Positions 56,511-64,000 of a stretch of DNA of 64,000 bases are shown here, piece after piece. The DNA comes from Taurinivorans muris (lineage in GTDB: Bacteria; Desulfobacterota; Desulfovibrionia; Desulfovibrionales; Desulfovibrionaceae): NCBI RefSeq assembly GCF_025232395.1, contig NZ_CP065938.1, positions 1,178,001-1,242,000 of the forward strand. The letters run 5' to 3'. The translations under genes and the position numbers were made by a program. Under the pieces are notes generated by a model, which searched no databases, had not been told where the DNA came from, and saw only the letters and a program-made list of their open reading frames with translations. Numbering within the stretch: position 1 is the stretch's first letter; each line of letters begins with the position of its first letter.

Positions 56511-57335
56511 ATGGTACAAGCTAATTTTAGTAAAATATCCACGTCAACGACTGTGCAAAGTGCTAAAGACATCCACAGCACGCTCAGTTACGCCCAAGCG
56601 CACAAAACGCAAATTTTTGTTGACATCATCAGCGAAGGAAAAACCATCCACCAAATTCGCGCCTATTGCATTGACCATAACAAATCCATCATCCGTCTTT
56701 TCGTGCAGTCGAAACAAGAAATAAAATTCCCCCAACACGCGGAAGTTTCCATGCTTTTTTATACGGAAAAAGACGGAAAACAAGTTCCCTGCAACTTCTT
56801 AAGCACCATAAAAAATACCTTTACCCATAAGGGCTTGTTTTTCATCGACGTCAGCGTCCCCAATTTCATCGGACACTCCCAACGCCGCAACTGCGTGCGC
56901 ATTCCCATTACGAAATCAGAAATTCCCAACCTGAAACTTTGGGCTGAAAGCAAAGCGGGCTCGGACGAGCAAATGCAGTGGCTTGCCATTCAGGACGAAG
57001 AATTTGATATTGTGGACGTTTCCACCGGAGGCATGCTTTTTCTGCTCAACGCAAATATCGAAATCGCAAAACAGCTCAAAGAAGGCTCCAAAATTTTGCT
57101 TACGGCGATTTTTCCTTATTCCAATAAAGCGCCGCTTTGCCTTTCCATGCTTTCGACAATCAGGCGTTATGTGAAAAATCCCCATAATTCCGAATGGTAT
57201 TCCATGGGCATACGCTTTGTGCGTTGGGCTTATCTGGAAAATTACAGCACATGGAACAGCATACCGGACGATAACGGCATACCTCCTTTGTCCAACTGGG
57301 TTTTCCAAGTCATGGCGAACAGAAAAAGAGCATAG
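56511..57335 (+). CDS. PilZ-domain (YcgR-like) c-di-GMP effector
   Basis: 274 residues. A N-terminal YcgR-like segment (about 1-125) precedes a PilZ domain with RRNCVRIP (RxxxR) near residue 126 and DVSTGGM (DxSxxG) near residue 172, the two c-di-GMP-binding motifs. Such proteins adjust flagellar motility or exopolysaccharide output. AGGAATTAAAAT precedes the ATG. It is the first intact host gene after the island. Confidence 0.82.
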   Translation: MVQANFSKISTSTTVQSAKDIHSTLSYAQAHKTQIFVDIISEGKTIHQIRAYCIDHNKSIIRLFVQSKQEIKFPQHAEVSMLFYTEKDGKQVPCNFLSTIKNTFTHKGLFFIDVSVPNFIGHSQRRNCVRIPITKSEIPNLKLWAESKAGSDEQMQWLAIQDEEFDIVDVSTGGMLFLLNANIEIAKQLKEGSKILLTAIFPYSNKAPLCLSMLSTIRRYVKNPHNSEWYSMGIRFVRWAYLENYSTWNSIPDDNGIPPLSNWVFQVMANRKRA

Positions 57336-57498
57336 ACATTCCGCCTGCTTTCCTTTTCTCAGATAATCGTATATTGTATTCTCAGCCTCAAAATCAATTT
57401 TGCACAAAACTTTCTGTTTTTTTACTGGTTCGGCTTCTTAATTTTGCTTGATTTTTAAGCCTGATTTTTCTACTGTTGTTCATGCGTCAGGAGGTTTT

Positions 57499-58179
57499 AT
57501 GCTGGGGACGACAGTAAATGTGGGGGCTATTCTTCTCGGTTCGCTTATCGGCGGAACAATAAAAAAAGCGCTCCCGGAAAAAATTCATGACAGCCTTTTT
57601 CTTGCCATGGGTTTAGCCGCACTTTTCATCGGCATTAATTCCGTTGTGCATACTATGCCCAAAACCGAATATCCGGTGCTTTTTATCGTCAGCCTCGCGC
57701 TGGGAAGCAGCTTTGGCACATACTGCAGCATAGACGACAATTTCCATAAGTTCGCGGCAAAATGCGGAAAAGGACATTTAGGCAAAGGGCTTTCAACGGC
57801 GATTTTGATTTTCTGTATCGGAACACTGTCCATTTTAGGTCCGATAGAAAGCGCGCTGAATGGAAACAACACCTTTCTTTATACCAATGCGACCCTTGAT
57901 TTCATCACGTCCATCGTTCTCGCCTCCGCTTACGGCTACGGAATCATGCTTGCCGCCGCGGTGCTTTTTCTTTGGCAAGGCTCTTTGTATGTGGGTGCGA
58001 TAAGTTTATCCGGTTTTTTGCAGGGTGCTCTTTTAAATGAACTTTCCCTTATCGGCGGTATTTTAATTGCGGCATCGGGCTTAAGCATTTTGCAAATCAA
58101 GGATTGCAAAACCCTCAATCTTCTGCCCTCCCTGCTTGTCCCCGTGCTCTTTTTTCTTATTAAAAACAATTTCTTTTGA
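57499..58179 (+). CDS. DUF554 membrane protein
   Basis: 226 residues from the ATG at 57499, which has AGGAGG five bases upstream. Seven or so hydrophobic segments. GTTVNVGAILLGSLIGG and LPEKIHDSLFLAMGLAALFI match the DUF554 (YdfK) family of inner membrane proteins of unknown function. It ends within the first codons of queA. Confidence 0.85.
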   Translation: MLGTTVNVGAILLGSLIGGTIKKALPEKIHDSLFLAMGLAALFIGINSVVHTMPKTEYPVLFIVSLALGSSFGTYCSIDDNFHKFAAKCGKGHLGKGLSTAILIFCIGTLSILGPIESALNGNNTFLYTNATLDFITSIVLASAYGYGIMLAAAVLFLWQGSLYVGAISLSGFLQGALLNELSLIGGILIAASGLSILQIKDCKTLNLLPSLLVPVLFFLIKNNFF

Positions 58180-58184
58180 TAATT

Positions 58185-59348
58185 ATGAACGATAAAAACC
58201 TTTTTCTTTTAAACAGTTATGATTATGTTCTTCCCGAAGAACGTATCGCCCAATGTCCCGCTTCTGAAAGACAAAATTCCCGCCTTCTTTTTTTGGAAAG
58301 AAAAACAGGAAAATACGCGGATCACACGTTTAAAGACATTGTTCAGTTGCTTCCTGACAACGCCCTCATCATTGCCAACAATTCCAAAGTGATCCCCGCA
58401 CGCCTGCAAGGACACAGAAAAAGCGGCAGCAAAATTGAACTGCTCTTTCTCGAACCAGCCCCGCTTATCGACAGAAAAGCCCGAAAAAACGGCGAATACC
58501 GCATTGCCCGGACAGAAGTTTTGCTCAAAGGTGCAAAACGTGTGAAACCAGGCGAAACCTTGGACTTTCCCGAAATGGAACTCACCGCTCTTGAAAAACG
58601 GGATTTTGGCAAACATATTGTCAGCATCACGTATAAAGACAGCCTTGTTCCCCTGCTGAAAAAATACGGAGACCTGCCTTTGCCTCCCTATATCAAAAGG
58701 GAACACGGTTCGGAGCGAGAAGATTTCACACGCTATCAGACCGTTTATGCCAAGGAAAAAAACATCGGCTCCGTGGCGGCTCCGACCGCAGGTCTGCATT
58801 TTACGGAAGAAATACGCCGGGAACTTTTGAAAAAAGGCTGTTCATGGCAGGAATTGACGCTTCATGTAGGCTACGGAACATTCAGCCCTGTGCGGGCTGA
58901 CGATATTCGGGAACATGTCATGCATTCCGAATATGTTGAAATTTCAGCAGAAACAGCCCAAGCAATAAACAATGCCAAAAAGAAAGGATGTCCCGTCATT
59001 GCTGTCGGCACAACCAGCACCCGCAGTCTTGAAGGTATGGCGCAAGCTTTTTCCGAAGCGAAACTTGGACAAAACAATGCTTTTTTCTGCAGCAATTCCG
59101 AAGAATTGAATGAAAACAGCTTGTTCCCCTCCCACGGCTGTTTCGGACATACCGATATTTTTCTTTATCCTGGCAAAGAGTTTCATATTGTCGACGGGCT
59201 GATTACCAATTTCCACCTGCCCAAATCCTCCCTGATCATGCTTGTTTCGGCTTTTGCGGGTTATGAACATGTCATGCGGGCATACCGGCATGCCATAGAA
59301 GCGGAATACCGTTTTTTCTCCTATGGGGACGCAATGCTTATTGTATAA
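58185..59348 (+). CDS. queA: S-adenosylmethionine:tRNA ribosyltransferase-isomerase
   Basis: 387 residues from the ATG at 58185; a TTG three codons upstream overlaps the DUF554 stop. LNSYDYVLPEERIAQCPASE, NNSKVIPARLQGHRKSG, GSVAAPTAGLHFT and VTALLHVGYGTFSPV-like LTLHVGYGTFSPV are QueA signatures. It makes epoxyqueuosine at tRNA position 34. With gluQ at 20.6 kb, the host probably has the queuosine pathway. Confidence 0.95.
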   Translation: MNDKNLFLLNSYDYVLPEERIAQCPASERQNSRLLFLERKTGKYADHTFKDIVQLLPDNALIIANNSKVIPARLQGHRKSGSKIELLFLEPAPLIDRKARKNGEYRIARTEVLLKGAKRVKPGETLDFPEMELTALEKRDFGKHIVSITYKDSLVPLLKKYGDLPLPPYIKREHGSEREDFTRYQTVYAKEKNIGSVAAPTAGLHFTEEIRRELLKKGCSWQELTLHVGYGTFSPVRADDIREHVMHSEYVEISAETAQAINNAKKKGCPVIAVGTTSTRSLEGMAQAFSEAKLGQNNAFFCSNSEELNENSLFPSHGCFGHTDIFLYPGKEFHIVDGLITNFHLPKSSLIMLVSAFAGYEHVMRAYRHAIEAEYRFFSYGDAMLIV

Positions 59349-59377
59349 TTTTTTTTATAAATAGGAATAATTCCTAC

Positions 59378-59406
59378 TTGCTTAAAAAAATATTTTCTTT
59401 TATACT
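59378..59406 (+). promoter_or_regulatory. sigma-70 promoter of the ccm operon
   Basis: TTGCTT (59378-59383), a 17-base spacer and TATACT (59401-59406), about 43 bases before the ccmE start. Confidence 0.65.
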
Positions 59407-59448
59407 TAATCTGCTTTTTAAGCGTTACAAAAACAATAAAGGATCACC

Positions 59449-59865
59449 ATGGCAAAAAAATCCCGCTCAATTTATTATACGGCTTTCTTCTTATTTGTTG
59501 CCGGCATCGGATATATGATTTGGTCAGGACTTTCGCAAAACAGCGTTTATTTCCTCAATGTTTCCGAAGCCCTCGCCCAAGAAACCCCTCAATCGGCGCT
59601 GTCCGCCCGCGTTTTCGGAATTGTTTCCGATACGCCCATAGAACGTCCCCAAGACGGACTTGGAGCGAACTTCACCCTTGAAGACTATGAAAACAAATCA
59701 CAAACGATTCAAGTGAATTATCGGGGTGTTGTGCCTGACACATTTAAAGCGGGCTCGGAAGTGATCATCGAAGGTTCGCTGCAAAATTCCGTATTCACGG
59801 CAAAAACCTTGATGACGAAATGTCCTTCAAAATATCAAAAAGAAAACAGAGAAAAAAACGTTTAA
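59449..59865 (+). CDS. ccmE: cytochrome c maturation heme chaperone CcmE (Cys type)
   Basis: 138 residues. One N-terminal membrane helix (YYTAFFLFVAGIGYMIWSGL) and an OB-fold periplasmic domain (VNYRGVVPDTFKAGSEVIIE). The heme-binding site near the end reads KCPSKY (CxxxY) instead of the usual His-type HxxxY, a variant known from Desulfovibrio-like bacteria. CcmE accepts heme from CcmC and passes it to CcmF. First gene of the operon. Confidence 0.92.
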   Translation: MAKKSRSIYYTAFFLFVAGIGYMIWSGLSQNSVYFLNVSEALAQETPQSALSARVFGIVSDTPIERPQDGLGANFTLEDYENKSQTIQVNYRGVVPDTFKAGSEVIIEGSLQNSVFTAKTLMTKCPSKYQKENREKNV

Positions 59866-59894
59866 CCTTTATCCTACGGATTTAACAAACCATT

Positions 59895-61844
59895 ATGACA
59901 CAATTCGCCCATATTCTCATGCTTCTTTCCCTTGTTCTTGCGACACTGGGAACACTTTTTTGCATATTCGGACTCGGCAGAAACAAAATGACAGCCTCTT
60001 CCCTGAAACTTCTTGAAAATGCAAATCTTGCCGTAACGCTTTTTTACTGCCTCGCTTCAGCCATTCTCTTTTTCGGTTTCTGGAGCTATGATTTCAGTAT
60101 AAAATATGTGCATGATTACAGCGACTTATCCTTGCCTCTTTTTTACCGGCTGACAGCATTTTGGGGCGGGCAGGCAGGTTCCCTGCTTTTTTGGGCATTG
60201 AGCCTCGTGTTGTGCGGCGCATATTTTCAAAGCACGGAATCATATACAAAACTCAGCCTTGAAACAAAAATATGGTATCTGCTCTTTTATTTTTCAATAT
60301 TGGCTTTTTTCGGAGTATTGCTCACAACATACAACAATCCTTTTGAAATCTTATCCCCGGCTCCTGTCAACGGACGGGGACTGAACCCCCTTTTGCAAAA
60401 CCCCGGAATGATTTTCCACCCGCCCCTTTTATTATTGGGTTACGGCGGGTTTACCATTCCCGCATGCCTTGCGTTGGCGCAAGCCCTTTCCCTGCAAGGC
60501 GGCACGCAGTACAATATTTCAAAAACTGAAACCGCATGGCATGTCTGCACAAAACCCCTTATCTTGGTTGCATGGCTTCTGCTCACAGCCGGCATAATCC
60601 TTGGTGCATGGTGGGCGTATATGGAACTTGGCTGGGGCGGCTATTGGGCATGGGATCCCGTTGAAAACGCGTCAACAATTCCATGGTTCTTCGCAACGGC
60701 AGCGCTTCATTTCGGCTTTATCGAACAATACAGAAACAAAGCCCATCGCTTCCACACCCTTTTCATGGCATTGACCTGTATTTCAGCGTTCTTCGCTACA
60801 TGGCTGGTACGGGGAAACGTCGTGGAATCCGTCCATGCTTTCGGAAGCGGAGGCGTCGGTCCTTTGCTTTTATGTTTCGTCATCGGCACAAGCATTGTAG
60901 CCTTTTTGACCGTTCTCACCATGCCGAAAAAAGGCGAGCCTTTCAACGGACTGGAAACGAAAGAAGGCTTTTTGCTTTCCACCAGTATTGTCTTAATCAC
61001 CATCAGCCTTATCATCGGGCTTGCAACCCTGTGGCCCGTTATCAGCAAACTTTGGTCAGACAATCCGGTGGGCTTGCAGGCAAGTTTTTATAACGGCGTA
61101 ATCTTGCCGCTGCTGACTGTGGTCATCGCTCTTTTAACCGTCTGCCCTTGGCTTTCATGGAAACAGGGATTGAACCATGCAAAATATTTTCTTGCCGTTC
61201 TTTTGATTTTTATCGCCTTCATGGGAATTTTCTGGACATTTTTCGCTGTCAAGGACCCCACTCCGCTCATAGCCGCGAGTTTTTCCGTCGCCTGCATGGC
61301 AAGCTGGGCATTGTATTTCATGGTTCTCAAACATCCGCTGCAAAAGCTTTCCCCCGTGCTCGTGCATATGAGCTTGGCTGTCATCAGCCTTGGCGTCGCT
61401 TTTTCAGGTCCTTACAAGGTTGAACAGGAAGTTGCGCTTGAACGCGGACAAGAAATACAAATTGACACGTTTACGGTGAAACTTCTGGAAATCTACGAAG
61501 GGCGGGAACGCACGGGACGGTATGATTTTTTAGAGGCGGAATTGCTCGTGACCCGAAACGGCAAAGAAACGGGCATTGCCCAAGCGCAGCGAAGAATTTA
61601 CGCAAGCTTTCCGCAAAACGCCTATGCGGAAGCAAGCACGATCTTCTCCCTCGGCAAAGAATTTTATGCGACATTCCTCGGACTTGATGAAAAAACACGT
61701 GCCGTGATGCGTTTATCCGTACATCCTCTTGTCAACTGGCTGTGGATCGGCGGAACCATTATGAGCCTTGCCCCGTTTATCAGTGTGTACGCAAACAGAA
61801 AGCGCAGGAAAAGCACACAAGAAAATCCTCCCGAAAATTCCTAG
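59895..61844 (+). CDS. ccmF: cytochrome c heme lyase CcmF
   Basis: 649 residues with about 14-15 membrane segments. The heme-handling motif WGGYWAWDPVENASTIPW near residue 250 and FHPPLLLLGYGG are intact. It attaches heme from CcmE to apocytochromes c. The C-terminal part is shorter than in CcmF/NrfE fusions. Ribosome site weak. No ccmH or ccmG is seen in this window. Confidence 0.93.
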   Translation: MTQFAHILMLLSLVLATLGTLFCIFGLGRNKMTASSLKLLENANLAVTLFYCLASAILFFGFWSYDFSIKYVHDYSDLSLPLFYRLTAFWGGQAGSLLFWALSLVLCGAYFQSTESYTKLSLETKIWYLLFYFSILAFFGVLLTTYNNPFEILSPAPVNGRGLNPLLQNPGMIFHPPLLLLGYGGFTIPACLALAQALSLQGGTQYNISKTETAWHVCTKPLILVAWLLLTAGIILGAWWAYMELGWGGYWAWDPVENASTIPWFFATAALHFGFIEQYRNKAHRFHTLFMALTCISAFFATWLVRGNVVESVHAFGSGGVGPLLLCFVIGTSIVAFLTVLTMPKKGEPFNGLETKEGFLLSTSIVLITISLIIGLATLWPVISKLWSDNPVGLQASFYNGVILPLLTVVIALLTVCPWLSWKQGLNHAKYFLAVLLIFIAFMGIFWTFFAVKDPTPLIAASFSVACMASWALYFMVLKHPLQKLSPVLVHMSLAVISLGVAFSGPYKVEQEVALERGQEIQIDTFTVKLLEIYEGRERTGRYDFLEAELLVTRNGKETGIAQAQRRIYASFPQNAYAEASTIFSLGKEFYATFLGLDEKTRAVMRLSVHPLVNWLWIGGTIMSLAPFISVYANRKRRKSTQENPPENS

Positions 61845-61865
61845 GAAAAATCATAGGAAATTCTT

Positions 61866-62510
61866 ATGGACAAGCCGGTTTTAACCTTTGAAAACATAAG
61901 CAAAATGTACGAGTTGCGTTTACTTTACAAAAACGTGCATTTTTGCTTGTATCCAAAGCAAACGGCTCTTGTCACGGGAAAAAACGGTTCCGGCAAATCC
62001 ACGCTCCTAAAACTGGCGGCGGAATTGACCAAGCCGACACAAGGCAAAATCATCTGTTCTTTTGAAAAGGAAAAAATCGGATATTTGGGACATCAGACAT
62101 TCATTTACCCGCACTTGTCCGCCTATGAGAATTTGCTTTTCTGGACCCAGGCGTTCACCCGAAAAAAATGCTCGGAAAAAGAAATTCTCACACTTCTCAA
62201 AAGAGTATTCTTGGAAAAATTCTGTTACGACAAAGCGGGAATTTTTTCACGGGGCATGGCGCAGCGCCTCAATATCGCACGTATCATCCTGCAGGATCCG
62301 AGCCTGTTGCTCTTGGACGAACCTTGCACGGGACTCGACAAAGAATCGCAGGAACTTTTTTATGCCGTCATTCAAGAGTTTCAGGCAAAAAACGCGGCTA
62401 TTCTTTGGGTCAGCCACAACCCGCAGGAAGATATGCGCTGCGCAAGCCATATGCTGCACATTGAAAAACAGCAGATCGCATTCACTAAAATACAAGGGGC
62501 GCTGGCATGA
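61866..62510 (+). CDS. ccmA: heme exporter ATP-binding protein CcmA
   Basis: 214 residues: Walker A TGKNGSGKSTLLK, Walker B LLLLDEPCTGLD, and an atypical signature FSRGMAQRLNIAR in place of LSGGQ, as usual in CcmA. It powers release of holo-CcmE with CcmB. AGGAAATTCTT precedes the ATG; it overlaps ccmB by four bases. Confidence 0.92.
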   Translation: MDKPVLTFENISKMYELRLLYKNVHFCLYPKQTALVTGKNGSGKSTLLKLAAELTKPTQGKIICSFEKEKIGYLGHQTFIYPHLSAYENLLFWTQAFTRKKCSEKEILTLLKRVFLEKFCYDKAGIFSRGMAQRLNIARIILQDPSLLLLDEPCTGLDKESQELFYAVIQEFQAKNAAILWVSHNPQEDMRCASHMLHIEKQQIAFTKIQGALA

Positions 62511-63196
62511 TAAAAACAGCCCTCCTCCTTGCCAAAAAAGATTTAACCATTATTTTGGGCAGAAGCGCAGGATTATGCCAAGCCCTCCTTCTCGGCTTAT
62601 TGCTCATTTTCCTTTTCAGCCTTTCTCTGCAAAACGGGGAAAGCCTTTCCCCCCATGCGGCATCGACCATGTTTTGGCTTGCTTCCGTATTTTGTCAAGT
62701 CCTTATTTTTCAAATGCTCTATGCCGTTGAAGAACAAAACGGGGCAAGAACCGGACTGCAAACCTTGCCTTGCCCCCTGCAAACCATCTGGCTTGGCAAA
62801 TTTTCAGCAGGCATTTTTCTTTTACTGGCTTCCCAAGTCCTTTTCATTCCCGCGGTTTTTATTTTTCTCAACCAGCACCCCGGCGAACATTTCCTCTATG
62901 CGCTTTTTGGAATTTTTCTTACCGATATAGGAATTTGCACGTGCGGAAGCTTGCTCGGAGCACTCTGTACCGGACAATCAGGCAAAGAATCCTTGCTGAG
63001 CATCATCCTTTTTCCTTTATTGATTCCTCTTTTATTATCTGCTATTTCCTTATGTTCGGCGGGACTTCTGGATTTACATAACCCTCCCGTGCAAACTGCC
63101 CGAATAATCCAATGGATCGGAATTACGCTTGCTTTCGATTTTATTTTCAGCGCTGCAAGCTTGCTCCTTTTCCCTTATCTATATCATGGTGAATGA
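62507..63196 (+). CDS. ccmB: heme exporter permease CcmB
   Basis: 229 residues with six membrane helices; KDLTIILGRSAGLCQALLLG at the start and GARTGLQTLPCPLQTIWLGK are CcmB-like. Partner of CcmA and CcmC. The ATG lies in the ccmA stop, so the pair is translationally coupled. Confidence 0.88.
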   Translation: MIKTALLLAKKDLTIILGRSAGLCQALLLGLLLIFLFSLSLQNGESLSPHAASTMFWLASVFCQVLIFQMLYAVEEQNGARTGLQTLPCPLQTIWLGKFSAGIFLLLASQVLFIPAVFIFLNQHPGEHFLYALFGIFLTDIGICTCGSLLGALCTGQSGKESLLSIILFPLLIPLLLSAISLCSAGLLDLHNPPVQTARIIQWIGITLAFDFIFSAASLLLFPYLYHGE

Positions 63197-63197
63197 A

Positions 63198-63887
63198 ATG
63201 AAACATACCTATCCGGCTTTTCTTGCGGCAAGCGTCGTCATTTGCACCGCCATCGCGCAATACCTCATTTATTTTTATGCCCCCGTAGAACAAACCTTGG
63301 GATACGCCCAAAAAATATTTTATTATCATTTGCCTGTCGCGTGGTGGGCTTTCGTCAGCTTTTCCTTCGCCGCCCTTTTCGCCGTCCTTTATCTTCTGAA
63401 AAAAGAAGAGAATTTCAACATATTAAGCCACGCCAATGCCGAAGTAGGCTTTTTGCTGGCGACTCTCACGCTTATCACAGGCAGCCTTTGGGGAAAACAT
63501 TCTTGGGGAGTTTGGTGGACATGGGATCCGAAACTCACCACAGCCCTTATCTTATGGTTCATTTTCGCGGCGTATTTGGTGATACGCACCATGCCCATGC
63601 CCCGTGAGCAAAAAAACAATATTGCCGCGGTTATCGCCATCATCGGCTTTTTAGATGTTCCCCTCGTCTTTTTCGCAACAAGGCTGTGGCGTTCCATCCA
63701 CCCTGCTGTTTTTCATTCCGAAGGCGGCGGACTTGAACCCGCCATGGCGCACACCGTTGTTTTTTGCGTGCTTTCTTTCGCCTTTATCTGGCTTTGGCTT
63801 GTCAGGTACCGAAAACAACAATTATCCCAAGAACTCAAACTTGAAACATTAAAAACAAAACTTCTGTATCAGGAAGAACAAGAATAA
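63198..63887 (+). CDS. ccmC: heme exporter protein CcmC
   Basis: 229 residues from the ATG at 63198; frames upstream overlap ccmB. The WGVWWTWDPKLTTALILW (WWxWD) motif and flanking His residues bind heme, and the family's six helices are present. It loads heme onto CcmE. GGTGA precedes the ATG, and the ccmB stop is one base away. Confidence 0.93.
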   Translation: MKHTYPAFLAASVVICTAIAQYLIYFYAPVEQTLGYAQKIFYYHLPVAWWAFVSFSFAALFAVLYLLKKEENFNILSHANAEVGFLLATLTLITGSLWGKHSWGVWWTWDPKLTTALILWFIFAAYLVIRTMPMPREQKNNIAAVIAIIGFLDVPLVFFATRLWRSIHPAVFHSEGGGLEPAMAHTVVFCVLSFAFIWLWLVRYRKQQLSQELKLETLKTKLLYQEEQE

Positions 63888-63896
63888 GGATCTGTT

Positions 63897-64000
63897 ATGA
63901 ATGCTGTCACTTCTTTGATTTGTGCGAACATCGGACTTTGGCTCGGTTTTGCCGTTTACTTTTTATTATTGTCCAAAAAACAGCGGCAAATAGAAAAACA
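63897..64000 (+). CDS. ccmD: CcmD-like small membrane protein (partial)
   Basis: Runs off the end of the window. The visible 34 residues form one membrane helix (ANIGLWLGFAVYFLLLSKKQ) followed by basic residues, as in CcmD, which joins the CcmABC complex. AAGGATCTGTT precedes the ATG, nine bases after ccmC. Confidence 0.7.
   Translation, partial: MNAVTSLICANIGLWLGFAVYFLLLSKKQRQIEK

Noticed and set aside
1-64000. CRISPR arrays, rRNA or tRNA genes
   Set aside because: No regularly spaced repeats and no tRNA-like cloverleaf with a TTC-loop sequence found by eye; small tRNAs could still have been overlooked.

Overview
The window looks like a chromosomal segment of a low-GC, strictly anaerobic member of the Desulfovibrionaceae (Bilophila/Lawsonia-like rather than a high-GC Desulfovibrio). 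This is inferred from the cytochrome c maturation cluster with a Cys-type CcmE, the TauE/SafE exporter and iron-sulfur genes, the order of the ribosomal super-operon, and flagellar-type sigma-28 promoters. No 16S gene is present, so the placement is an inference.

Layout. 1-1.9 kb: the start of a DNA glycosylase gene, a TauE/SafE transporter, and a ferredoxin plus membrane Fe-S protein pair. 1.9-3.95 kb: an accessory block with almost no genes, holding one amino-acid racemase and a decayed IS200/IS605 transposase. 3.96-18.4 kb: an uninterrupted minus-strand S10-spc-alpha ribosomal cluster (rpsJ to rplQ, 29 genes including secY, map and rpoA), with an internal sigma-70 promoter before rpmJ and tandem terminators at its end. 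18.6-18.9 kb: a gene-free stretch packed with hairpins, a candidate structured RNA. 19-28 kb: hemW with a large insertion, gluQ, a methyltransferase, tadA, a LOG protein, a metallo-beta-lactamase RNA hydrolase, rsmD-coaD-miaA, and a small motility protein with a sigma-28 promoter. 28-49 kb: tatD, an attenuated trpB, an iron alcohol dehydrogenase, glmU, bamD, trxB-trxA, tsaD, fbp, envelope and TPR proteins, a divIC-like gene, pgsA, RNase J, cheW, an NFACT protein, dksA, a HAD phosphatase and two methyltransferase/unknown genes.

The most striking feature is a foreign, GC-rich island at about 49.1-56.3 kb. It carries a complete Firmicutes-like phosphate module (pstS-pstC-pstA-pstB-phoU-phoB-phoR) behind a PHO-box-like promoter, plus the relic of a mobilization region (mobC broken by an in-frame stop, and inverted repeats like an oriT). 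The island splits a resident PHP-domain endonuclease Q-like gene: its first part lies at 48.0-49.1 kb and its last 60 codons at 56.29-56.47 kb. The first part has also acquired an in-frame TAG.

56.5-64 kb: a PilZ protein, a DUF554 membrane protein, queA, and a cytochrome c maturation operon (ccmE-ccmF-ccmA-ccmB-ccmC-ccmD, the last running off the window) with its own promoter. Together the host genes are housekeeping functions for translation, tRNA modification, cell envelope, redox balance, motility and cytochrome c assembly. The island adds self-regulated high-affinity phosphate uptake.
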